Assembly: GCA_022749755.1 (NCBI GenBank)
Contig: CM040448.1
Span: 5,702,481-5,766,480, forward strand
Length of the DNA stretch: 64,000 nt
Direction: 5' to 3'
Source of the DNA: Azadirachta indica
Lineage: Eukaryota > Streptophyta > Magnoliopsida > Sapindales > Meliaceae
The translations under genes and the position numbers were made by a program. Each line of letters begins with the position of its first letter. Positions within the stretch are counted from its first letter, which is position 1. Of the stretch, positions 25,070-37,400 are shown in pieces. The notes beneath the pieces were generated by a model, which saw only the letters and a program-made list of their open reading frames with translations, ran no database searches and had not been told where the DNA came from.

Positions 25070-27320
25070 TGAGAGAGCAAGACATTGTAACTGTAAGGTA
25101 CAAGGCTAAGGTACATAAGAATGTATAGTATATTTTTCAATTTTTCTCAATTTTTTATTACAATCATTAATTCTTTTGTTATAATTTTTAATTTTTTTCA
25201 ATGTAATTCTTAACTTATGCATTATATTTAAAAATCTAATGAAAGTTGAGAATCATAATAAAAAAATTAAAAATTATAAAGAAAAAATTAAAAAAAGTTG
25301 AGAGATACATTATACATCTGTATGATTGTTGGACAACTCATTTTTTAAATATGCACGTGATGTCGGCCAAATTGATGCTAAAAGAAGCTTGACTTTTACC
25401 CGAAAAAAGAAAAACAAGGAAAATGTATATTCTTTTCTTAAGAAATTAAAATTTTTAAAATGTTTTCATTAGGAGAATTAAAAATTAGAAATAAAGTTTT
25501 GAACTTGATAATAAAAATAATAATAAAAAATTACTACTTGTGCTAAATTAAAAAATTATTTTCAAAAAGTTATCTATTAGTAATTTAATAGTAAAGTGTT
25601 TATTTATCTTTCCTCACAAAAAGAATTCAACTCTCCATGGTATTAGAGTAGATTTCTCCTTAATCTACTATTGATAAATTGAACATATAATTGTGTAATA
25701 TTAAAAAAATAAAAAAGAATGGAGAGAAGGTAAAGGTCGTTTGAAATTTCAATATATAAATTTGTAATTATTTGAAGATATTTATAACTTAATGATTAAA
25801 GGTATCATGGGATTATTTTGACTTATAACATAATATGCTATTAACTATGTCTAAGATTTCTAATTGATTGTTAAAATAAAAGTGTTTAATAAATAAGTTT
25901 ATCAAAGTGGTATCGGTTTCAAAAGCAAGATTACATGTATTTGGTAAACTTTAGCATTATATATTGCGATAATGTCTAATTACCACAACAGAATTAATGT
26001 TTATAAAAATATATAATATTATTCTCCTTTTGTTAAAATGATGAAATCATAATATGAATTTTAGTAATCATATTAAATGTCTTATACGGTATTTGCTAAT
26101 ATAATTTTTAAAAGTAACCTTTTCCCTGTTTATAGTAATTGTTGTTGGAACACACCAAATTATGAAATAGATAATTGAAATGCTTTTTACTCACACAAAT
26201 TTAGTAAAAAATTATAAAATAAGCTGCTTATAGCGTTTCTATACCAATCTCAAATGGAGAATAAGTCAACAAAATTTAAGAATTTACAAATAATTCTATG
26301 ATATTAAGAAAATTTTTTTTAGTATTTTTAAAAATAATTAAACTTCATGTTCATAAAATCGAGACTAAAATTAAGAAATTATAATAAAATAATGTCTAAT
26401 AATATAAATACTATTGGTCTCATAATCACGTCGATAATGTTCCTACTCATCGAGCCAAATATAATTACTTATAAAAAAATAATGTACAAAATTTATATGA
26501 AGTAATATATCAATTTACATATTATTATTAGTAGTAAAAAAGATATATATACCCTTAAGGTTTGATAAAAAAAATACTTTAACTTCATTGATTTTAAAAA
26601 CACCCATACAAACTTCAATAGGTTAAAAAATTTTGTTAATTTGAATTATTTATTCTTTTTTATAATAATCAAAATGAAAAATTAGAGATCGTAATGAAGA
26701 AATTGCGACACATTATTTAAATTGATGTGCTTGAAACCACATGCTTGGTTTTTACCTAAAAAATGCAAAAACATATACATTTCCAAAGAAATTAAAATTT
26801 TTTCATTTGAAGAAACAAAAATTAGAAAGAAGTTTTTGAGACTTAAAATGGAAATAAAAATAATAAAAAATAATCACTACTCGTTTAAACTAATTCTAGC
26901 AAGAGTGGAGAGAAGGTAAAAATGCTCATGATTTTTTTTTTTCTAAATTATTTAAGGATACTTACAACTTGATGATTAAGTTAATGAAATTTGAAAATTT
27001 AAAAATAATTTTATCATATATATATGTCTTGATATTTTGAAAAATAATTTAATTTCATATCAAAAATAATTTGCAACAAAAATTAGCAAATTATAATAAA
27101 ATAAGGGTCAAATAACAATATTTTCAAGTAACATATCAATTTAAATATTATTTTTTAATAGAAAAAAAATATACATCGTTAATTAAAAAGTTGACTGAAA
27201 AGATACTTTTAATTTTATTGGTTTGTAAAATATGCATATAAAAACTTGGCTCCTTAAAAGATTTTATTAGTTTGAATTTTTATTTATTTTTTGATTACAA
27301 TAATAACTTTTTAATTATAA
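25070..27320 (+). repeat. Diverged direct duplication, unequal copies
   Basis: Landmarks recur in the same order. An ATTGATG(C/T) to AAATTAAAATTTTT segment is at 25369 and again near 26722-26810. GGAGAGAAGGTAAA is at about 25719 and 26906. An AATTATAATAAAATAA segment is at about 26377 and 27089. A (AT/AC)ATATCAATTTA(C/A)AT segment is at about 26506 and 27131. The first copy is about 1.35 kb and the second about 0.6 kb, so one gained or lost roughly 0.6 kb in the middle. No protein is encoded; probably an old repeat element. Confidence 0.55.
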
Positions 27321-28270
27321 TATTATTTTATTTTTCTCTAAATTCATAAATTAACTTAAGAAAAGAGTTCGCGGTACTATTTTTTAGGTAGTGTCTCCAA
27401 AATAGAAATTTGGAATAAATTTAAAAAAAAATAAAAAATGCTCTTAAAAAAAAAATTCCGAATTTATTTATTTTTCTTAATAATTTATTTAATAATAATA
27501 ATATTTTGTTGCCACTCGTATCTAGATTTTAGACATTAGTTAATTAATATCCAAGAAAATTGACACGAACTCGGAGGAAGAATGCAGACGCAGCCAACTG
27601 TAAGAGTGTCATCTTCCCCGTGAACGCAGCGCCATTCAACATCAACGTTACAAAAAGCCCACTTCCTTTCCATTACCTCCGGAAAAAAATAAAAAATGTT
27701 TTTTTTTTTTTTCAATTTCATCACAAAATATCTGTAATCAAAGTGATAATAAATCTCAATATCTTTTGTTCACTGCCTTGAAACCCAACAAAACGCCACT
27801 CCCATTCGCATATTCGCTGCCCATTCTGTTCTCTTTAACTATACACCCACTATTGCTTTGAGAATACGTTGAAACATTTGTTGCTGTGTATTGCAGTAAA
27901 GGAGACTACTCTCTCATATCTCTATTAGGTTTCCTTTCTCTCTTCAGCTTAGTGACTGATTAAATTGTATGGGTAGTATCTAATTTGCTTGAATTATGTG
28001 AGTTTTTAATCTTTTGGTAGCTGGGTATGTGAGTTTTTGTCTTTTGAAATTCATTGTATTTGAATCCGGTGAATGCGCAAGTTGTAGTATTATGAGCTGA
28101 GAACCAACGGTCTTATTGCTATGAAATTTATGAATTTGATCTTTTTACACCCTCTTTCATGTTTTTCTTCATTCAAACGCCAATCCCGGATATCCTTTTT
28201 GCGTTTAATTTGATATAATTTCGTTCATTTTCTTGGATACTAACAAAGATCTCGTTCATTTTTTGAAGAA
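27321..28270 (+). promoter_or_regulatory. Upstream region and 5' leader of DPE2
   Basis: AT-rich DNA gives way near 27.55 kb to more balanced sequence leading into the DPE2 start at 28271. The leader probably begins around 27.78-27.85 kb (CACTCCCATTCGC, then CT-rich ACTCTCTCATATCTC). A leader intron is possible but I cannot fix its ends. No clear TATA box could be tied to a start site. Confidence 0.4.
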
Positions 28271-31200
28271 ATGGCGAATCTGGGGTTGCTTTCTGGAACC
28301 AAGTCGTCAAAATCATTAACCAAGTCGGCGAAATCATTGAAGTTGAACTTTAGAATACCGTATTACACTCACTGGGGTCAGAGCCTGCTTGTATCCGGCT
28401 CTGACCCGGTGCTTGGTTCATGGAATGTGAAGAAGGGCTTCTTACTGAGCCCTGTTCATCAAGATAATGAGCTCATATGGTGCGGAAATATTACAGTACC
28501 AAGCGGGTTCTCTTGTGAGTACACTTATTATGTGGTGGATGATGAAAAGAATGTGCTGAGATGGGAGATGGGAAAGAAGCGTAAATTGCTGTTGCCTGAG
28601 ACGATTAAGGATGGTGAAGTCCTACTTCATGATCTTTGGCAGGTGCAGCACCTTTTTGCTTTATTGTTCTCTTTATGCTTTGTGAGCTAAGCGCTCTTCT
28701 TGTTTTTTTTTTTCAGCTATAGATATGCATATAAACTAGTATTCACTTTTACTGACATATATTCCTCCATATTTTGCCTCAATTTTACTTATTTTGGCAT
28801 TGTAATAGGGAATCTATCTATTTCTGATAACCTTGTGCAAAGCCATGTAGTGGGAATCTTCGTTTATTCTTTTTGTTTTATGTTCTCGTTATGAAAAGAA
28901 AGGAAAAAGGAAGATTTGGAATCTTGAAATATTCTCTTAGAAGTTGCAGATCTCAAGTTCTTGTCTTTTTCTTCTCTATTTATTTTCTTTTAGTTTTCCT
29001 TTGCTACCAATTTTAGCATTAGTGGATTATGATGACTTAATGGACATAGCATCTATATTCATACTGTGTTGTAGTATCCTTCTGAGTTTCCAAATTCGGC
29101 GGTACCTTTCATCATAGTTATCAGTGATGATCACATTATTCTCACTCAAATATTGTACAAAATTCTGGTTTTTTTAGACTTTTCATATGTTTCTTTTTCT
29201 TTTTCTTTTCTTTTTTTTTTTTGGTTTTCTTGTTTTCTCTTCTTTGTTTCTCTGATAAACTAAAATGATTATAATATCTTGATTGTTGTGTCAATATTAG
29301 TTTATTGTTGTAATTTTTGTTTTTGCATGTCGTCTTCTTTCTACTCATTTGATAACCCTTCAAAATTTATGTCATTAGCTGATATTGGCACAGGTGTTTG
29401 TACCTCATTAATTTTGCTGGTTCTTGTAAAAAATGTTTTTCGCCAATGTTGCAGTAGCATCAGATTACATTTTTCCTGGGGTGTTTTCTCTCCGTTTTTT
29501 GACAACTTGGTCCATTCATTATCCTTTTTAGTCTAACTAAATGCTATATTAAAGTGAGAGAATACAGTCTGCCAATCCATGAAAATTCCGTCTTCTGCTA
29601 CCATGCATATCAATTTTACAGATTTCTGTGACGATGCATGTTCCACCTTAATTATCTGTGTTTGTGTAATTAATATAATTGCAGTTGCTTTTACTATTCT
29701 AACATACAAACTAACCAGTAAGTTAGGTACTACTTCTCTTGCAGTAGTAAATAACCTGTGAATTGGCGATGTATGCTGTTCTACAAAGATGATAAATTTT
29801 TCACTCTTCCGTCAATTCTTTCTTTCTTTTTTTTTTTTTGAATGCTTCAGGTCTTCTCTGAATAATTATTTTGCTGCGTGCATATCAACTTGTTTAATTT
29901 TCAGTGGGGATAATAGTCATCAATCGGACATAACTATCTGAGTTAATTTTGTCATCTTGATATCTAAATGGAATGATTTCTATCTATTTCTGGGAAAAAT
30001 ATAAAAATGACAAGAAATCTTTCAACTTTGGTAGATCATGACTGCAAAACTTAATGTCACAGGCTGAATTATGAGGAATTTTTTCAATTCTTTTTGGTTT
30101 TCTGATTGTAGAAGTTTATTACCATAAACAGTTATTTTGTCCTAGTTGACTGGCTGACATTCTTCAAATGTGCATACACTTGTTCCCATGTAATATAACT
30201 AAAATCTAAAGATCATTCAGGTGTCAGTGCTTCCACCCAGGGTGCTGGAATTTAATCCAGGTGTTGCTTGGTCCAAGTGGCATGGCAACATTCTTCATGT
30301 GCATACAGTTGTTCTCATGTAATATAGACTGCAATCTAAATATCATTCAGGTGTCAGTGCTCCCACCGGGGTTTTGCAATTTAATCCAGGTGTTGCTTAG
30401 TCCAAGTGGAATGGTGACATTCTTAATGTGTATACAGTTTTTCCCATGTAATATAGACTGCATTCTAAAGATGCATTCAGGTATTGGTCCTCTCATCCCG
30501 AGTTGCTGGGATTTAACCCATTGAGCTTCAGCCAATAGCTGCCTATAGGTAGTTCATGTTTGATTTATTTGGTTGAACTCTATTTAAACAATACTACAAA
30601 TATCCGTTGAATAATTGGTTATGGTTGTCTGGGAGAATTACATTTCTTTTAATTATTTTGCATTGATCTTGTGGGAAAAAAAGTTCCGAGAAGACATCGA
30701 TTTAAATACGCATGCCATTTTGATATCCACCTGTGAATTTTTGCTTCTTTTATTATTTCATAATCAAGATCATGACATGAGTAATGCAGCCCAAGTATTT
30801 TAAATGTTTTTGGTTTCACCTAAATTTGTTGTTGTCAACAAAACCAGACTGGTGGTGATGCTCTCCCTTTCAGAAGCGCCTTCAAAAATGTAATCTTTCG
30901 GCAAAGTAGCAGTTTAAGCATAGAGAAACATGAAGGACTGATTCGGAATAAGTTAGATCAGGAAGGTAATTATATAACTTTTAATACTCCTTTTAATTTA
31001 GTATTCTTTGTGGGAGCTGGTATTCTAGTAAAGTAATCTGTTATTTATGTCTACTTTTAATGTAAAACAGATTCGATCCTTGTCCGTTTCAAAATTTGCT
31101 GTCCAAATGCAGAGGAAGACTCATCAGTAATTTTTCTTTTTGCCAAATTAGTTTTCTAAATGTCTACATATTAGTTGTCACTTCTAAGTTTAACTGATCA

Positions 31201-31464
31201 TCTCGTTGACATTTCTGCTTTGCTCTTATTTATGAAGTCTGACTGATGCAGGTGTATGTGATTGGTAGCTCCTCAAATTTGGGACAGTGGAAAATTGAGA
31301 ATGCCTTAAGACTTAGTTATGCTGGTGAATCAATCTGGGAAGCAGACTGTGTAATGCAAAGGGGTGACTTTCCAATAAAATATCCTTTTGGGAATCTTCA
31401 ATTTCTAATAATTTGAGCTTCTCATGTGGCTACCTTTAGTATGCTCTTTGGATAATGTTTGTTG

Positions 31465-31496
<32 letters not shown>

Positions 31497-34400
31497 TTGT
31501 CCTCCTTAATGAACATTCCACATATAAGTATTGTAAATATGGCAAGACAGGAAACATTTCTTTGGAAACTGGTCCCAATCGCAATCTATCTATTGACCTC
31601 TCTAACAATCAACCAAGATACATTTTCCTGTCAGACGGCATGATGCGGGTAAACTCTTGAGCAATTCTTAAAATTGAATCTCTTACATCTTGCTCTTAAC
31701 TGCTTGTGTTAATCCTAATTTTCAATTTATTTGGTTAGGAAATGCCTTGGAGGGGTGCTGGTGTGGCAATCCCAATGTTCTCTGTTAGGTCAGAAGCAGA
31801 TCTTGGGGTTGGAGAGTTTCTTGACTTGAAGTTACTTGTTGACTGGGCTGTGGAGTCCGGGTTCCATTTAGTTCAGCTTCTGCCAATCAATGACACATCT
31901 GTGCATGGGATGTGGTGGGATTCATATCCCTACAGGTATAACAATAACTTCAATACTGGATTATAAGTAAATTAAATACGTCTTGTCTCCATTTGTTGAA
32001 GGCCAGGGGAAATGACATGTGGAACACTCACTTAAAATTGTTGACCACCGCATGTTTTCCGTTAAATGCCTCTTTTGGCTAGCATGCCTGTGCATTTTCA
32101 AGTCCCTTTTTGCTCGATTTAATTCTGTAACCTAGTTCAATGCCTAATGCTAGTAGCACTATTCCTTGTCCAGTATCTAGGATACTTTTGCTTCTTGTGC
32201 TTACATTCTATCGTTGCATTTTCTTACATATTTTGTTAATTATTGTTATTCAGTTACTATAGTATTGATGGAGATTCACATTTGTTAATGTGATACAAAT
32301 ATGGATGTGTTCTCATTTGTTCTTTGTCATGCATGCAGCTCACTTTCTGTTTTTGCATTACATCCATTGTACATGAGAGTACAGGCACTTTCGCAGAATA
32401 TGCCAGAAGATGTCAAGGTGTTCTTCGTAGCCTGTTCATTTTATTATTTCCACTTAACTGATAGTAATATCCTCTGGTATCTTCTCCTTTCAATTTTGCT
32501 GATTGTGTCAATTCTTTCTAATTGATCTGCCTTATTTATTTTTCCACACTTAATCTTGACCACCTTTTTATTTCTTCTTCTGCAGAAAGAAATTGAGAAG
32601 GCAAAATTAGAATTGGACAAAAAGGTTATCCCTTCTATTAACTCACAATTCTCAATCATGATGAAAGTTATTCTGGATTTATCTATTTGTAGCTTCATGC
32701 ATGTTATCTTCCATATAAGCTTTTGGGCTAAAAAAGGGGAAAAGGATGACTTTGGATGCAGTGAGTGAGTTATATCTGGCACATGGCTGTCATCTTTAAC
32801 TAGGAGTAGTTCCTATGGCTTTAGGAAAGACATGAACACCATATAACAACAATCAAAAGTTCTTCTCATTTTATTCTATCTCTTGTATCCTTAAATGATG
32901 CTCGTCTCCCTCGTAATTCTTTATCTTCCACATTTTTTTGAACACTGCTTCAATCATTAAATATTTCCTTTGTGCAATGTTACCTCCTTTTCTGGTTCGT
33001 TTGTTGATGTACCAACCTCGCAACTGTTGATTTAACCTCAATAGTTTCCCACAAGAGCGTTGTTGACTTAGTAGTAATAATCAACATCCACCATTGCTCT
33101 CTCTCTCTCTCTCTCTCTCAAATTATTTGCTTCATTAACAAGCTGTCACTCTGCACAACACAAGCCCCCCTCACCCAAAATAACATATTATCCAATTAGA
33201 GATAAGACATACATAGGACTTTTGTGTACTCTTGGCTGTTTGAGGAAGTCAGTTCTAAATCAAGAAGTCATGTTAACTTTTGTTAGATAATTGTTATGCT
33301 GCCTGGACACTTTGCTTTGTGGAAAGATTGTGGCTAAAGCCCATCATTTATAAAGTGTTGACTCAAGGGGGCTGTATGATTGTGTCTAAGTGAAATGGTT
33401 ATAGTTGACTGATTGAGGTGTGTCATCTGGCTTTGCAAATGACCATGTGATTTGCCTACCTGGTTTCAGTAGAAACTCTCTTCTTCTGGGAAGTGAACAT
33501 TCTGTGACACATCAGGTGTTGGATGTCAAATAAATTATCCCATGAATTGATTGATGGGAGTAAACATGAATATCTAACTGGTATAATTCTACCATATTGG
33601 TTGCGGTGGATGTCAGACACTAAAATGTTTCAAAATTCCCACTTGAAAGCTATAGATCGCTGGGTGTGAACTTTATTATTTTTTAGTTAAACTTGAATCA
33701 AGGTAGAAGGGTCTTATTAAGTTTGGAAATTGATGGATACAAATTAATCGTTCAGAGACATCCATTTTGTTTTCTTTCTAGTTATACACATCTATGTCTT
33801 TTTGGTATTTTTTTTTGTTCTCTTTCCACTTTTAGTGTCCCAAAAAATGCTTTCACTTCTATGCTTTCACTTCTATGTGTATATGAAAAGTTATAGTTAT
33901 TAATATGACTTTAACAGTGAGAAATTTTACATTTAATAGCAAACAAGAGTGTTTGCAGTTGGTGAGCTGCCAAAATGAAGACACTTTCATTAGTAAAGTT
34001 GTTAATTCTTAAAGGTAAGGTTTCAAAGTAATGGACCTTGATGCCAAAAGATTTGGGTAATAAGGTAGTAAGACTAACAACCTGCTAAGAGAGAGGGAAA
34101 ATGCAACATTAGGGAAATGCCATCAGATTTTACTCTGCACTAGCCTTTTGTTTTTCTTAAATTGTGGAACGAAAATTTCACATTATCGAATCAGCTCTTT
34201 TTTTTTTTTAAAAAATAAAGAAAAATGCATTCACTTTCAAGAGGTGTGTTTTACTTTAATTTGTCCATTGCTTGGAAAAACTGTGAAAAATCTATGCTCT
34301 CGATCATTGGGCTTGAATCACCAACATATTCATGCTTTGGTTAACCTGGTTATGGCTAAATAAGGATAAGACTGCATACTGCAAAGACTGCAACAATCTC

Positions 34401-37400
34401 TTTCTGCTCTGCTTTATCCTCTTCCTTGTGTTATGTCCTGTCAAGCAAATTGGGGCAGACAGGGTAGTTTGTCTATCTCATTCATTAAAGTAACCTCTAT
34501 AACTAATGACTGAAAATCTTGCTTGAGCTACTTTATTGGGTCAACATTATAAAGAAGACACTGAAAGGATAGATTGTGCCTAAATAACATTTGTCAAATG
34601 ATTGCAGTTATCTAGTGGTTTATCACTTGAGCGTTCAAGTCCTCTCCTATTTCAGTCCATTCCTTTGAATCTTACCTCCCAGAAGAACAAATGAGCACCA
34701 ATCTCAAAAATCAAAATTGAACATATTGCCAGTCTGTCTTAGTATAAAGCTGTGAAAGAGAAAAAGAAAGAGAAGAAAAATGAGAATTTAATATTTGATT
34801 TCAACTACAAATTAGCATGTGCCATCAAATATAGAAAGTCAAGGTTAGTTCACTAGCTTAACATCTTTTTTGGGTTGAGCTGTTGAGCTACTTTAACATC
34901 TACCATGTGATACATGTCTATCTGCATCTGTGACTATGATGGGAAATCTAATGAATTTTCTGGTAATAAATAAGAGCCAAAACCCTTCCTTAAGCTTTAT
35001 TAGATGAAGAGTTCATTGCATGGAGTAAAAGCATCTAAATAATTTGTCAATGCTCATCTAATTTCCTGTTCATATTTTGTTATTCTGCATACTTATTGTT
35101 GCGCATAATTTTTAATCCTATATGTGCGAGACTTATTCTCTGCTCATAATTATTTTTCGGTTGTACTTTATAGAAATAAGATGATTATCTCGTATATGAC
35201 AATTTATAGCCTATTGTACAATTAGATATGACTGTAACTTAGATAATATCTAGGAAATATACAATTCTAATTTATTCTGGTTAGCATAGACTACTAAGTT
35301 CAGATTAGCTTATAACTTTTGAAAAATTCTCTCTTTGCTTCATAATGATGAAGAATCTCATTTGAAGCGTATATGTCCAAACAGTAGATGAACCTCTTTT
35401 TTTGATAGCTCTTGTCCGTATCACACGACCATCAGTTATATTGTTTACAGACTTTAAATCTCTAAACATAATGTCCACATCATTTATATTGCCGATGCAT
35501 TTTTACCAGCACAAAATTTATTAACTCTTTGAGATATGCAACTTTATGCAAAATTCTGTTTCAAATAAAAATGATTTACATAATCAGATTGGTCTAAAAA
35601 GACACTTAAAAGCTGCAGTTCATACTGCTAGTTGTCAATTATGAAAAACCATGCATGAAAACCCGACAATTTGAATCATCTTCATCTTGAATGTTTGTCT
35701 TCTCTGTAATATTTTGAAGATACGTGTAACATGTTTCATGGGCAAATATATAATTCTGAATTGTTGATTAAATCATTTTAACCTATCAATGTACAATTGG
35801 GAAAATACTAATTTTTTTGAGTTTTGATATTTATAGGATGTCGATTATGAGGCAACTCTGGCTACTAAACTTGCGATTGCCAAGAAACTTTTCAACCTAG
35901 AGAAGGATTTGATACTTAACTCCAGTGCCTTCCAGGAATTCTTTTCTGAAAATGAGGTCTTCATAGATTTTGACTTTATTCTTGATTCAATTATATATAT
36001 TTTCACAAACAATCCATGAATTCTGTCCCAAATGTTATCTTCTTTTTTTTTTTTTCTTTTCCTGTGGAATTTTAATTTTTGAAAGCAGTTATATACTAAG
36101 TTTTATTTTTATCAATAACAGCACTGGTTAAAACCCTATGCGGCTTTCTGTTTCTTGCGGGACTTTTTCGAGACATCAGACCACAGTCAATGGGGTCGCT
36201 TTTCTCATTATTCTGAGGACAAGGTAATTATTATTTTGATGGAGTTAAAAGACTAGTTGTGGGTTATCTCATACTTGTCAAAGGATAAAATTAAAAAATT
36301 TTATTGCAAATCTCCATTTCTTACAGCTTCAGAAACTGATCTCAAAAGACAGCTTGCACTATGATGTAATTTGCTTCCATTATTATATCCAGTTCCATTT
36401 ACATTCACAAGTAAGTGCAGCTGATTTGTGGCTTATTCTTTGTGCATTACGTGCGCTGACCATTGACGAAAATGGTATCTTTGTGTTAATTATTTACTAA
36501 CATAGTGCAATTACAGTTGTCACAAGCAGCAGAATATGCAAGAAAGAAAGGAGTGGTTTTGAAAGGAGACCTACCTATTGGTGTTGACAGAAACAGTGTT
36601 GATACCTGGGTCTATCCAAATCTTTTTCGCATGAACACATCTACTGGAGCCCCTCCAGATTATTTTGATAAAAATGGTCAGAATTGGGGTTTTCCAACTT
36701 ATAACTGGGAGGAAATGTCAAAAGACAACTATGCTTGGTGGCGTGCTCGATTAACACAGGTTTTGTGCACCTCTAATTTATTTATTTACCTTAATTTTTT
36801 TCCCAAAAACAGAAAAAAATCTGGTGAAAGCAGGGATGTGCTTCTGTCTATTTTCAAGTATAACATCCTTTGGGCTGTCTCACTTTGTTTGCTTGAGTTT
36901 TTCTTTGTGGGCTTCTAAGATTGTCCTTGTGTTTTCTCTGCTTTCTTTCCAGATGTCTAAGTATTTCACAGCATACAGGATTGATCATATATTGGGATTC
37001 TTTAGAATCTGGGAGCTCCCAGATCATGCTATGACTGGTCTACTTGGAAAGTTTCGGCCATCTATTCCTCTAAGCCAGGTTTGCTTAAACCTTTCTGATT
37101 AATGAAATTTTATTCATATAATAGAAAGGTAGACCATTATAGTTAGTAAGAAAGCCAATTTATCTCATTTTTCTTCATTAATGGATGCACATATGATGCT
37201 TTTATTGTAGGAAGAACTTGAACAAGAGGGAATATGGGACTTTGATCACCTAACTCGCCCATACATCCGGCAGGAGGATTTACAGGTTATCTAAAATCCT
37301 TTTTGGCTATAATATAGCCTTTTAAAATCACATCAAGCGATTGCATTTGACACTATGATTTTCGTTTTCTTTCCGTAAGAATTTGTTCTTTATGTTATTT

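Noticed and set aside
31380..31660. A GT-AG splice model for DPE2 exons 4-5
   Set aside because: No GT-AG pair keeps the frame and the conserved FPIKYKYC peptide, while the AT-AC pair fits donor, branch site and distance.
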